Assembly: GCA_030765055.1 (NCBI GenBank)
Contig: CM060951.1
Span: 48,878,791 to 48,942,790 of the forward strand
Reading direction: 5' to 3'
DNA: 64,000 bases
Source of the DNA: Mantis religiosa
Taxonomy: Eukaryota; Arthropoda; Insecta; Mantodea; Mantidae
The position numbers were made by a program, and so were the translations under genes. Below are positions 24,236-35,810 of this stretch, piece after piece. The notes below the pieces were generated by a model. That model did no database searches and was not told the origin of the DNA. It saw only the letters and a list, made by a program, of their open reading frames with translations. The number at the start of each line of letters is the position of its first letter. The first letter of the stretch is position 1.

Positions 24236-25350
24236 AAACAGCAGGCTTGGCTATGGGTAACCCTCTTTCACCATTACTAACTAATCTGTTCATAAGCAAT
24301 TTGGAAACACACATTACTAAAGCCTTTCCACATATTTTAAAATGTTGGAATAGATATGTCGACGATGTGTTTGCTATAGTCCCTAGAAGACTAACCGAGG
24401 ATGCTATAAAGTTGCTAAACCTACAAGAAAACTCCATAGTTTTCACCAGTGAAGTAGAGCAGGATGAATGGCTACCTTTTCTAGATTTGAAAATCATTAG
24501 AACACCAACAGGATTACAATTTGGAATATACAGAAAAGTAAACACATGTTGACAATTACATTAAATGCAACCCATTCAACCCAATACAATTTCAATATGC
24601 AGTATTCCATAGTTTGGCTCACAGATTAATCAACATTCCGCTAACAAAAAAATAATATTAACAGGAGTATACTCACATACACCAGGTTGCCGAATTGAAC
24701 AACTATAACACAAATTTCATCAAAAAATTGATCTACAGACACAAAAGAAACAAAAACTTAAGGGACATTACTACGTTAAAAAAAAAAACTAGAAAACCCA
24801 AACACCAGATATGGCAAATTTACATTTCATCCAAAATACTTCAATAAATTTGAAAAGATATTTAAAAGCTTCAACATAAAATTAGCCCCTCAGAACAAAC
24901 ATAACATCCGCAACTTACTAAAGCACCCTCTAAAAAATAGCACACCGAAAACTCAATTATCAGGTATTTACCAAATGAGCTGCCAGGATTGTGGGTAAGA
25001 CCAAAAGGAATCTAGGAACAAGAATGAAAGAACACTTCAGAAATATTAAATTCAAACACATGGACAAGTCGGCCGTAGCACATCATTTTTGGTCTAAGAA
25101 TCACAACATAAAACAAGAAATAGAACCGATCAAACAGGCAAAGAAACCTCTGGAACTACAGATTTGGGAAACCATATTTATTACGAAGAAACACGACCTC
25201 TTGATGAATTTTGAAATTCCCGCGGTAGATGACGTCATCAAACTTACCACGACATTAGATAGCAGCACAACACCAAGCCAGATGCAGACACCGGATGCAT
25301 CATCAGTCAACCACAGAACTGACGTTAGGGAAGAGGTTCCCAGAAACTAG
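24236..25350 (+). pseudogene. Penelope-like element, RT palm plus GIY-YIG (B3)
   Basis: RT palm AMGNPLSPLLTNLFI, RYVDDVFAIV (catalytic YVDD intact), LPFLDLKI, then a frameshift at 24,550. The GIY-YIG half has lost 15 bp around CDKIYIG, so 24,991-25,350 reads GKTKRNLGTRMKEHFRNIKF. It keeps the longest C-terminus of the set (LTTTLDSSTTPSQMQTPDAS), which B1, B2 and B4 lack. Confidence 0.8.
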
Positions 25351-25559
25351 TCTTCATCAAAAAACTTGTAAGTGGAGAAAAGTATATACAAGGTTGACTC
25401 ATTTGCCTAATTTTAGATTAAAATAACTTTATGTAATAACAATGAGAAGCATAAGTTACCGCAAGTTGTTGAAATGCTAACTGGAGAATCCTTCTTATAC
25501 CAACTATCAATATATATAGAACATGTTTGGGAAGTAAGTACCATTTTGGGGGGGGGGGG

Positions 25560-25870
25560 TTAAACAATTTTTTTCAGGCCAATTTTATTTTCACACTAAA
25601 GAGCATACCCTAAGAGCATACATTTTTGCATCATTTCCACCAATGTCCAAACACATCTTGTCGTAACGGTTGATCAACTTTTCTATACCTTCTGCAAAGA
25701 AAATTCCTGTCAGTGATGATATACTCACCGAGGTCTACTTCCCATTAGTCCCGGCCCCGTAGGACCAGTGATGATAGCCATGACTCCACAACATGTTTCA
25801 CTTCATTGTCAGATCCAAAGTGCTTGAAGTGTAGCTTGCACTTCATCTGCATGAAGATGATGCCAAGTCC
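25560..25870 (-). pseudogene. Mariner transposase C-terminus (B3)
   Basis: Minus-strand mariner end as at 11,270, interrupted at 25,722 by a 44-bp insertion. The catalytic half survives at 26,641-27,475, separated by a SINE and by PLE-2. Confidence 0.75.
25722..25765. repeat. 44-bp micro-insertion with 11-bp TSD
   Basis: CAGTGATGATA is present at 25,711-25,721 and 25,766-25,776, and once in sister units. The 44-bp insert is GC-rich (contains CCCGGCCCCGTAGGAC) and looks like the end of a SINE. Confidence 0.75.
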
Positions 25871-25941
25871 GAGCTCTGGGTAATCAAACTGCTCCCATTG
25901 AAATTAAATTTAAAGGTGCATCAATTAATGACACTAAACAA

Positions 25942-26206
25942 CTTTTTTTTTTTTTTTTTTTTTTTACTTGTTCCATTTATACCTCGCCTTGAACTACAAT
26001 GGTCTAATCGGCGGCCGTTCTCCTTTGGAACATATCGAAGCAGTACTCATTATATCACACACACACACACATTCATACTTCCAGACTCTGGGGAAGATGG
26101 GGAATTATCTTGGTCGGAGAAAAATCCCCATTTCCACCGCCGGGAACCGAACCCGGGACCCCTAGCATGGCAGGCAGGTGCTCTACCGACTGAGCTATGG
26201 GGCCAG
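25942..26206 (-). repeat. tRNA-derived SINE with poly-A tail (B3)
   Basis: Absent from the other B units at this site. The minus strand starts with a tRNA-like head: CATAGCTCAGTCGGTAGAGC (A box) and GGGTTCGGTTCCC (B box), then a body with a short CA/TG run. It ends in about 22 A (T run at 25,943-25,964). The head closely resembles a standard tRNA, so the family is probably young. Confidence 0.85.
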
Positions 26207-26243
26207 CCACTTCCTTTTAAATTTCCCATAACAGGTTTTGAAG

Positions 26244-26640
26244 ACTACTTTCCTCCATTGTCAACTGGACATTGACTGGTTCTCTGTGGTATAGCAGGCG
26301 ATATTTTATCAGAGGTTTTCTCTGGCGGCAGTTTGAGGAACTTGCTGAACAAATCTTTTTGGGAGATGTTGAAATTGAAAACTTTGTTTCTGGTTTTTGA
26401 AATGAAAATTTGTTCCCTTGTGGACAGTTGTTTACCCCTTGCGTCTTTAAGTAGTTTTGGTTCTGGATTTATGTTGTGGCTTTTCTCTCAAAAATGTGTG
26501 GCAACTACTGATCGTTCTAATTGTATTTTATGTTCTTAAAATGTTCCTTTGTTCTTGTTTCTAAATTTCTTTTGTTTTTTCCAATATAAATTTGACTACA
26601 GTCACAGCATTGCTCCCAGTGAATCTGTTAAATCACTGTT
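26244..26640 (-). pseudogene. Second Penelope-like element (PLE-2), GIY-YIG end
   Basis: Minus-strand frame CCDCSQIYIGKNKRNLETRT, then KEHFKNIKLERS, then EQIFISKTRNKVFNFNIS. This is the same domain order as PLE-1 (IYIGKTKRNLGTRMKEHF...FITKKQDLLMNFEIP) but clearly diverged. The N-terminus is truncated at the CxxC. It sits inside the mariner, whose frame stops at QIHWEQ. Shared by B3 and B5 only. Confidence 0.75.
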
Positions 26641-27475
26641 TGAGTGTCACCAGCAGTATGAGCATGAAAATTGTCATTGAGCAACACAATTCCTTTATTG
26701 AATGTACCTCTCCATTTTTTTTAATAGCACACTGTAGTTTTCTATAAGTTTCACAATATCATACCACATTAATGGTTGCATCTTTGAGAAGGAATTCAAT
26801 AAGCAAAACCCCTTTCCTATCCCAGAAAAAAAGTGCACATGAATTTTTGTGCTGATTTCATCATTTTGAACTTTTGTTTCTTTTATGGAGAATGAGTGTG
26901 TCTCCATTCCACTCCTTGTTGTTTGGATTCTGGTATGACATGAATAATGCAAGTTTCATCACCTATCACAATTTGGTGATAAAAGTCCTCTCCCTCTTCA
27001 CTGTACCATGTCAGAAACATCAAAGCACTGCAAAGTCTCTTGGTTTTGAGAAAATCACGGAGCATTTTTGGAACTCAATGTAAACACATCTTGTGATAAC
27101 CAAAACGGCCTGTATTAATTTCTCACAAAACCATATGTGAGATTTGTGGAAATTCGTCTGAAAGTGTTGTCATTGTGAAACCTCTGTTATCCTGGATTTT
27201 TTCATCAACTTTGCTTACCGAATCATTGTTGACAACAGAAGATTGACCACTCTGAACCTCACTGTGAACATTTGTGCGACCTTCATTACAAATTCTAACC
27301 TTATTTCTCACCATTCCATCATTCATCATGTCTTCACTGTAAACATCTTTAACTTGGCGATAGATTTTGACTGGTTTCACATTCCTTGCATTCAGAAAGT
27401 GAATTACAGAACAAATCTCATAGTTGGCAGAATCAGTAACTGTCATAAACATTTTAAATGTACATAGCAAACAGA
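26641..27475 (-). pseudogene. Mariner transposase N-terminal and catalytic part (B3)
   Basis: Minus strand. HTH_48-type N-terminus from 27,470: YEICSVIHFLNARNVKPVKI, YRQVKDVYSEDMMND, EGRTNVHSEVQSGQSSVVNN, DEKIQDNRGFTMTTLSDEFP. The catalytic region is IVIGDETCIIHVIPESKQQG (first Asp in GDET) and VLLNDN.HAHTAG (second Asp). At least three stops or frameshifts. The third catalytic Asp lies in the region replaced by PLE-2. Family: mariner (DD34D) by recalled consensus. Confidence 0.8.
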
Positions 27476-27917
27476 AAACATAACATAGAGCAATCTAAAT
27501 GGTGTCAGTTGATAGCCAGTGAAGAAGGAAGACTAGTGAACATGTATGCAATGCCAATTACAGCACTGCGATGGCGCTAGAATGAAACGGTACAGACTTT
27601 CTATACCCGCCTCATATATCTGGTCTTTAGGCAATATAGACTGCCAATAATCGATCTTAGTAAAACACTTCTGTGAGACTGTCACAAATTACATAACACA
27701 AAATAAAAGACATGAATTTTAGTAATCTACACTCTTTTGCCAACATAAAGCTCTGTATACTTTGTTATTACCACATGAAATATCCTATTTACATGTTACC
27801 AACTGCTAAGCGGCATACTTGCATCTGAAGTAAAACTTTTACGGTCACTTGTTAAATTCTAAGAATTCCTCTCTTTATAATTTTCAGAAATATGTATACA
27901 TGCATATTTGCAGCTCT

Positions 27918-28330
27918 CTACCTCATTGTTCTGATATTCTGTTCCCTTACATCCTGAATCAGATACACTGCCAATCCACATCCAGTAGCACTGAAACTGA
28001 ATCTCCAGTGGATCACGCTTATGAATCAGACAGTTCCAATGATGATAGATGTTTTAGTCAAAGTAAGCTAATAATTTAGTGAGGGATTTCAATTTGCCTA
28101 AAGAATCAGCAGAACTTTTAGCTCTAGGTTAAAAGTATTGGCTGAGAATAAATATTTTTCATGGTACAGGCATCATGAGAAGGAACTTATCCCTTACTTT
28201 GCTGAAGAAAATTTGTATCGCCAAAACATCCCTGCCGTATTAAAATTTTATAACATATAATTCCAAAGAGTGGAGGTTTTTAACAGATTCTTCTCAAAAA
28301 GTCTTAAACATGTTATTTTATACTTCACTT
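27918..28330 (+). pseudogene. Fragment of a multicopy arthropod protein family
   Basis: Plus-strand coding remnant: STETESPVDHAYESDSSNDD, CFSQSKLII then a TAG, then VRDFNLPKESAELLALGLK, then broken frames containing WYRHHEKELIPYFAEENL and EWRFLTDSSQKVLNMLFYTS. I recall a repeated uncharacterised arthropod family with 'FSQxELNDLVRDLNLPK..AELLxSRL', 'WYRxRE' and 'EWRLFIDSSKxSLKAVLLHN' in that order. Function unknown. It starts exactly where unit B3 ends. Confidence 0.55.
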
Positions 28331-29856
28331 AGTGGCAAATAACAAGTTATCATAAGTAGGTAATCTGTATTTCCATTTCAATTACAAATTATTATACATT
28401 TACATACTTATTACTACACTGAGTTGCTGGTTACCCTTGGGCCCAATAGACCCAAACTCTGAGGTTGTCGAGCTAATGGGTCCCTATTGGCAACTTATCT
28501 AAAATAATTTCATCTTCATTTTCGTCATATTTACTTATCTTCCTCAACCATTTGGCTCTTACTTTGCCCAAAAGGTTCCCAATTTCAATTACATTTGTCC
28601 TAGTTTTTACGCTCATTAACTTCATTGCTTGAATTTCTTTTGGTAGCCTTTGTAACTGTTCCCCTTGGTCATAAACATAGTCGCTTAATATGTGTTACAT
28701 CAAAATAATATTAGGTTAGCATAGATATTTTATACTTATTATTTTGCATCGAAAGGAAATACACAACTATTACAGAAAAACACATTATAGTAGATAAGGT
28801 ATATATAAAATAAGAAGTGTTTGATGGACTAGAAATGTAGATGAATGGAGAAACAGAAATATAGGCCTCAGCAAAGTGAAAGTTCAGAACACAGATCGGT
28901 CGGCTTTCTTCATAACAAAGTTCACCTCTAGGAACACTGCATGCGAACCATGTGGAGGGTCGGTCTGTCACCCTGTACTCTCTTTCATGCCAATACGTGT
29001 GTGATCAATGAATGGCTTTGAAGATTAGCTGAATTCCTAAACTCGCATCGTGGGAAAATTTCTACCAACCTTCAGTCATGCGCACATACAAAATTTTTAT
29101 GATAATTCCAACTCGAAATTCTTCTTCCTTGTGTTGTGATGTATTGGGTGACTTAAAACAAGTTATAATTACAGCCTAATTTCTCATTCAAAATTATTGT
29201 TGAAGGTAATTTTTATTACATTCCATAAAGCCTTAATTTCATCTGAATTTATGAATGGTTTGATAAACTGACATGAGGGAAAAAAATGGAGATTATTTTA
29301 CAAATTCAGCACAAAAAAGATCTGTTTATGATCACCTATCAGATTAAAATAAATGGAAAATTAGTTTTTAAATGCAGAACGGTGTAACCATCTGTCTCAT
29401 GAGGACTAATTCTACTACAAAATGCATGCTTTAAGGTCCTCTGAAACAGGAGCAACTTTGGGGGTAGTGCTTCCAGGCTACTGCTTAAAAAAGAGAAGAA
29501 ATATGAGTTTAAGTTGTTTGTATACTCCGAATGTCATGCTCGCTATTCTTCAAGACACAATGAAATGTCCTGCCTAACAACAAAAAATACAAAAAATGAA
29601 CAAAGCAACTACAAATTGTAATTTGAAAACTTTAAATTGGAATTAACACTGTGAAGTAATGTAATCATTAAAATTATACAGTGAGTTGGCTGAGACACTT
29701 TGTTCTTCACATACCACAAATTTTCTTTCAACGTATCGAGATTTAACTGTATTGGAACACCACAGTGAAGCGAAATAATTATTAATTTTTAGATGAGTCG
29801 TATTTATTACACATCTGCTTCACACCTAATAGCAGGTGTTAGAGTCAAGTTATAAG
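28331..29856. other. Unique spacer between the two arrays
   Basis: The only part of the first 55 kb without a second copy. At about 28,475-28,690 a minus-strand open stretch reads QRLPKEIQAMKLMSVKTRTN then GKVRAKWLRKISKYDENEDE; I do not recognise it. The rest is A+T-rich with no gene I can support. Confidence 0.5.
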
Positions 29857-30095
29857 TGTACAAAGTTTAACTTTCGAGGAAGTTTAAGTTAAGTGTAATT
29901 ATGCAAGTAAGCTGTCAGTGTGAATAAGCGATTTATTAAAGCTATTAAATTATCAAAGTAAGTTGTATAATTGTACCTTAGCCTCCGGGTACAGTTCAAA
30001 AGTGTAAAATAAACAGTTAAACTCCTAGATAAAAAACTAACCTGGAATCAAATATAGACCAAATACGTAGAAGATTGCCATCAGTGGTATTTTTG

Positions 30096-30796
30096 GAAAT
30101 AATCATTTCTTCCACCCTAGCCAAGTGTAGGCTAAGGTTTGGATGAGTAGAGCCAGAGTGAAAAATTCTATGTCATAGCTGGGATTTGAACCACGGATCT
30201 TCCGGTCTCCATCCGTTGCTCTAAATCACTGAGCTACTATGGCTAACATGTCAACATGACATTAAATTCTCCAAATGACTCGTGTGTTTCTGATAAACCA
30301 CTAGGAGTTCTCATATACAATGAGACATGCACCTTTTGTGGCGACTTACTATGCTGTAAGTACGTAAGTCCCAGGCTTCATAGTTAAACCACTATATTTT
30401 TAGGCAAATTTATGGAAATAATAATTTCTTCCTCACTTGCCGTGTGTAAATCGTGTGTTTTTCAGTCTGGCTCTACTCATCCAAACCTTAGTCTACACAT
30501 GGCTAGTGTGGAAGAAATGATTATTTCCATCAATTTACCTAAAAACATAGGGTTTAACTCAGACGCCTGGGACTTAATATTTACAGCACCGTAAGTCACC
30601 ACAAAAGGTATGTTTCATTGTATATGAGAACCTCTAGTGGTTTACTGGAAACACACGAGTCAGTTGGAGAATTTAATGTCATGTTGACATGTTGGCCATA
30701 GCAGCTCAGTGGTTAGAGCAACTGGACGGAGACCCGGAGATCCCTGGTTCAAGTCCCGGCTATGACACTGAATTTTTCATTCTGGCTCTACTCATC
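30096..30796. repeat. Palindromic tRNA-SINE dimer (A')
   Basis: Counterpart of 229-929, with the same 14-bp direct repeat CAGTGGTATTTTTG at 30,082-30,095 and 30,797-30,810. It was therefore present before the A/A' duplication. Confidence 0.8.
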
Positions 30797-30894
30797 CAGT
30801 GGTATTTTTGTTACCAAATTTAAGAAAAGCTGTTTCAGAAAATTTTAGCTTATTACTCTTTTTGTCAAAGTAGTTTTAAATGTGTACTAATACA

Positions 30895-32110
30895 ATACAA
30901 TACTTTATTCGTCACATTACACTTACACAGCTGAGCAGGTGCTCGTAAATTGGTGACTCGTCAAAATTTTAAACCTAAACTTTAAGATCAGAAATAAGTC
31001 TACATTATTTACAATACAATATGTTACAAAGTATAATAAAGTAAGAGAATAAGAATTATCAAGAGTATATAGTTTTCCTAAAGTTGAACAGACACTAAGA
31101 TACAATTGAGATCACAGTGCATCATCCATGTATTCCTGAATTGAATAGTATGCTTTGTTGGTGAATAAACTTTTGACTGTTTTCTTAAAAAGATTTTGGT
31201 TTTGGATTTCCCTAAACAATTTATTATATATTTTAATCCCGATATATTGTGGACTTTTGTCGAGCAGTGCTAACCTATGAGTAGGGTATTTTATATCTCT
31301 TTTTCCTCTTGTGTTATGACCATGATGATGTTGATTTTTTAGAAAACTGTTATAATTACTGTGTACATATAGAACTAGATTATATATATATAGAGGCAAG
31401 GTTGCGTCAAAATTCTTTATGTTTTAAAAAGTGTTTCAAAGGATATTCTATAACTCAAATGGATCTTTATGCGTATGATTTTTTTCTGATTTCGGAAAAG
31501 TCTGTCAGAGCCTGTTGCGTTTCCCCATGAAGTTATTCCATATGCAAGTAATGAGTGAAAGTAGCTGTAATATACGGTTTTTCTTGTTTCTAAATTTGTA
31601 ATCTGTGCCAAGCAGGACATGTTGAAACAGGCAGTATTTATTTTTTTTTTCTATATAATTTAATTGTTTAGTCCATTTAAATCGTTCATCTATAAATAAC
31701 CCTAAAATTTTTGCTTCTTTTGAGGTAGCTGAAGTTAACAAGTTACTTTGTGTGTTTTCTACTGTAGTCTTGAAATGTACAATTTCAGTTTCAGTTTTAT
31801 TTAATTTCAGATCACTGCATGTAAACCATGCTTCCAATTTTTTATGGCCTGGTTAATGTTTGTTTGTAAATTATCAATATCTGACCCACTTAAACTAATC
31901 AACGTGTCATCAGCATAAAATATTGGTTGTCCGCTGACTGTAACTGAAAGATTATTCGTGTAAATTACATAAAGTAGTGGACTCAGTACAGAACTCTGCG
32001 GAAACCCATTTTTAATTTGTTCCCATTTTGTATGTATAGGACCAGAACTGCCCTCCAGTGATTTATACAGTTGGAAAGATCTCAGGGCCCATCATATTTT
32101 CTGAAAATCA
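30895..32110 (-). pseudogene. LINE reverse transcriptase remnant (A' copy)
   Basis: Counterpart of 1,021-2,260. The RT block is a little clearer here (PQSSVLSPLL and CMLMTRLISLSGSD in shifted frames). C-terminus at 31,115-31,399 (KYPTHRLALLDKSPQYIGIK, then YYSIQEYMDDAL). Frameshifted throughout. Confidence 0.8.
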
Positions 32111-32174
32111 ACACACTGCTTGGACATTTCACAATCTTCCTGCTTAGGTGCCATAAGACACCTTTCTGGTAAGT

Positions 32175-32420
32175 ATATATATATTTTGCAATTTACGTCC
32201 TATAACGTTAAGTAATATCAGACGATGAATGAAATGGGTGAAATGATGCTCAAATGAGTCCGGGATCCATGAAGCTTAGAGTTTCCTGACATTCAGCTAT
32301 CAGGATAAGGGAAGACCCCGGAAAAAACCGTATCCAGGTAATTTGCCCTGACCGAGATTCAAACTCAGGGCCCCTTGAATGTGAGGCAGACATCCTGCCA
32401 TCTACGCTAACGAGGATTGG
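32175..32420 (-). repeat. SINE-A, tRNA-derived (A')
   Basis: Counterpart of 2,336-2,575, with a shorter TA tail. Confidence 0.8.
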
Positions 32421-32499
32421 TCTATATTTTCCAATACAATGCATTGTGGAAAATAAGCACTGAGAAGTACCCTCAGTGTATCGTGTGCTGATGTGGTAT

Positions 32500-33037
32500 A
32501 TTTTCATTTTAAATAGTACCTCCTGGATTTGATGGCACCTTGAGAGGACCTTTTGGAGTCTGCTCTGGCAGGAACCTCCTCCAACCCTTCATAGTATGCC
32601 TTCCAGGAAGTTGTTTTAGCATCTTTAATTGCTCTGTTATATTCACTCAGAGCATTCCAATATTCTGCCCATTGCTTGTTTTTCTTGGCTTTGTTAAACA
32701 GTCTTCTCATCAGTTTTCTCATCTCTTCCACAATGTCATTCCACCAGGACACATTCCTGTTGGTAGTATTCTATTTTGTGCGACAATTATCTAGATCACA
32801 AATCACAAAATCACAGATATGAGGTCATTATAGCTGTCTCAAGTTGATCAGCCCCATTCTCTAGATCTACTATATTCCTAACTGAGTTTTTCATTTTGCT
32901 TATGTATTGACCTCTGCTCTATAGGAGTCCCAGTCTGTTTTCCTGAGATTTCTATACACTATGGTCTGTTTTTCTCCCATAACTATCTCATATCTAACTT
33001 ACATGAGATCAGAAAGAGATGAGTTCTTTTGATATGA
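32500..33037 (-). pseudogene. Jockey/R1-type LINE fragment (A'), 3' part
   Basis: Counterpart of 2,655-3,168: MSWWNDIVEEMRKLMRRLFN and EYWNALSEYNRAIKDAKTTS on the minus strand. Split from its endonuclease half (34,939-35,165) by LINE L3. Confidence 0.75.
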
Positions 33038-34938
33038 CATATTTATTTAGCATATAATTTTTTTATTTATTTAGCATTTAATTTCTATACAGAAATATTT
33101 GCTTATTCAAGATACAATACAAATGATACAAACTGGAAATACAGAAAATACAGCACTGATATTATATAGTGGGCTTTATTAACTTTTACAGTAATATACT
33201 GAATATGTGGCTTCCAGCTTAAAAATTTGTCAATAATTACCCCCAAAAATTTTGTTTCATTGGTATAGTGTATTACCTCATTGCCAAAGTGATTACAGGA
33301 GCTATATTAGCATCATTTCTATTTGAAAGTGAAATATGCATACTATGTGTCTTTTTAATATTAAGTAGTAATATATTATTAGTTAGCCAATGCATCATAT
33401 TTGTCATCACAGTATTAGCATAATGTTGCAATTCAGAATTATTGCAGCCTTTGATAATTATATTAGTGTCGTCAGCATACAGAATAGTTTCTGCATGGGG
33501 AATATTAAGTGGAAGGTCATTAATATATACTAGAAAAAGCAGTGGTCCCAGGATAGAACCCTGTGGAACCCCACATCTCACGATTTCAATATTGGAATGA
33601 ATAGTATGACTATTTAATTCATTCTTAACTACAGTATACTGTATTCTACCCTCAAGGTAGGATTCAAACCAGTTATAAGATACCCCTCTTATACCATAGG
33701 CATCAAGTTTGGATAATAGAATATTATGGTCAACCAAATCAAATGCCTTAGACAAATCCATAAAAATCCCAATAGTAGAATTATTTGCCTCAAACCCTTC
33801 TAATGTTTCTTTCATAAAGGAGTATAGTGCATTAGAAATTGATTTATTTTTCCTAAATCCATTTTGCTTATCACTGAAAACATATTTTTCAAGAAAAGGA
33901 GATATCCTGTTGAACAAAAGTTTCCAAGATTTTTGAAAACCCTGATTGAACTGATATAGGTATATAATTATCAACATTTCTTGTATCTCCCTTCTTATAT
34001 ACTGGTACGACTTTTATTAATTTTAAAACATCAGGAAATTTGTCTGTTGATATAGAACAATTACATATATCCATTAACGGTGCTACTATATAATCTTTGC
34101 AAGATTTGATTATACACTCTGGTACGTCATCAAATCCAGCAGAGAATGTGTTCTTTTTTGAATTTATTATTTTAAGAATCTCCTCACAAGATTCTGGTTT
34201 GAGAAATACACTTTTATCATTTCTGATTAATTTGATATTAGGAGTATTTGTTATATTGGGATGATTCAAAGGTACTCTGTCAGCAACACTAATGAAGTGT
34301 TTATTAAGGATATGTGATACCTCAGCAGGATTATCTAATTTTATATTATCAACTGTTAAAGTAATTTTGTCTCTAGTTCTGACCATGTTGTTGGTGCTTT
34401 CATTTTTTATTATATTCCAGATAGTCTTATTTTTATTCAACGAATTTGAAATGCAAGTATCTATGTATTGTCTTTTTGCATCTTTTATTACCCTATTACA
34501 TATTTGCTTATACTTCTTATGATATTCTATAAACGCTTCAGTTTTGTTTACTTTACTCAACTCATTTAGATAGCGATTTCCTTTGCTAGAAGTAATAATT
34601 CCCTTCGTTAACCATTTCTTCCTTTTACTAGTTTGCCTATGTTTAACAACTATATAAGGAAAAGCTATATTAAAATTATGCAGAAACGTCAGTAAAAGTT
34701 TTTGCAGCATTTCATCTATTCTTTCATTGTACACATCAGTCCAGTCTTCAAGGTTTAAGAGTGTATTGAAATATTGAATATTTGCAGTAGAAAATACCCT
34801 TTTGTAACATGTTTTAGCATTATTAGTCCTAATATTTGTTAAATTAGATACAATCGCATTATGATCTGAGTGGCCAGTGTTAACATTCTCCAGCTTGACA
34901 GTAATGATAGATTTGTCTAGAATTATAACATCAATTGC
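33038..34938 (-). mobile_element. LINE L3, endonuclease end plus RT, nested insertion
   Basis: 1.9-kb insertion absent from segment A. Minus strand, from 34,938: the end of the APE endonuclease (NTGHSDHNAIVSNL, SDH motif), then a linker with KKWLTKGIITSSKGNRYLNE (34,734-33,889). The RT follows (33,977-33,273): DKQNGFRKNKSISNALYSFM, MDLSKAFDLVDH (motif A), CGVPQGSILGPLLFLVYIND, YADDTNIII (motif C). A frameshift near 33,930 separates the two halves, and the C-terminus and tail are truncated or decayed. A different family from L4. Clade not assigned. Confidence 0.85.
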
Positions 34939-35165
34939 TTAGTTTCACATGGTCTCCCATTACATATGTCCCAAAAGTGATTTGTCTTATTGCATTATGG
35001 AAGGTAGCATCTTGTTCCCTGTTGAATATCTCTAAATTCCTTTCAACAAGGTATTCAAGTAAGTACTCACCTCTGATGTTAGTGTCACTGCTCCCCCACA
35101 CCAAGTACATGAATGCATGGTCAAAAAAGACAAAATTTGCCTTGATTTGAACTGTTCTACTTTAA
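34939..35165 (-). pseudogene. Jockey/R1-type LINE fragment (A'), endonuclease part
   Basis: Counterpart of 3,169-3,400: minus-strand FMYLVWGSSDTNIRGEYLLE with following NREQDATFHNAI, the WGSSD-RG endonuclease block. Confidence 0.7.
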
Positions 35166-35553
35166 AAAGATCCTTAAAATTTAATACAATTTATGTGTTG
35201 TAGGAGATCATTCAACATTATTTTAATATTTAAAACATGTGTTTAATCACATAGTTAAAACACTGTTGTATGCAAGGTTGGAAAACAAAGAAAAAGGTTA
35301 ATGAATGACTTGGTTTAAAACCAAGAACTTTTTACTTTAACTTTCTTAAGAATAGATCTATTAAGTGGTCTAGTATCATAGTGTTTCTAGACTAATTTTG
35401 TGCACATACATTTTTACTTTGAGTGTAAAATAGTCCCCATAATTAAAATAAATAAAAACTTTGGATCACAATAATAATTGTACTCTACTTTTTTAAAAGT
35501 ATTTTTGTTCCCTCAGTTTAAGCTTTCTAACCCAAATATAAATTAAAAATTAA
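35166..35553. other. AT-rich spacer, nothing recognised
   Basis: Counterpart of 3,401-3,799; no feature I can support. Confidence 0.5.
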
Positions 35554-35810
35554 TTGTACAATGCAGAAAAACAGTATCATACATATAAACTGCTGTATGA
35601 TATTAAATTTGTGCCATTAGCACTTGCTGAAAAGATGAATGTGACAGAGACAAGTGATAAATATTCTGTTCATGAAACAATGTTGCTTTTCAAATGCAGT
35701 AAAATGCAAATTTACGAAACTTTAAAAAAAACAGGATAGGATAAGGGATAAGTGAATGAAAGAGAGTAGGCAAATGACAAAAAAGGCAAAGAAGAAATTA
35801 ACGACTGTTT
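35554..35810 (+). pseudogene. Tigger/pogo-like HTH remnant (A')
   Basis: Better-preserved counterpart of 3,800-4,055: an open stretch of 61 codons (ALAEKMNVTETSDKYSVHET, LLFKCSKMQIYETLKKTG) then stops. Only the CENP-B-type HTH is left. Confidence 0.65.

Larger units (their letters stand above)
21111..27917. repeat. Tandem unit B3 (6.8 kb, truncated)
   Basis: Copy of unit B with a LINE, a tRNA-SINE and a 44-bp micro-insertion, and with the full mariner region and inserted second PLE. Similarity to the other units stops at 27,917 (CATATTTGCAGCTCT), losing the SINE-A, hairpin and tail. Confidence 0.9.

Noticed and set aside
24216..24545. Minus-strand open frames opposite the Penelope RT (also at 9,990, 16,303 and 43,214)
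   Set aside because: Antisense shadows of the RT palm; no independent family signature.
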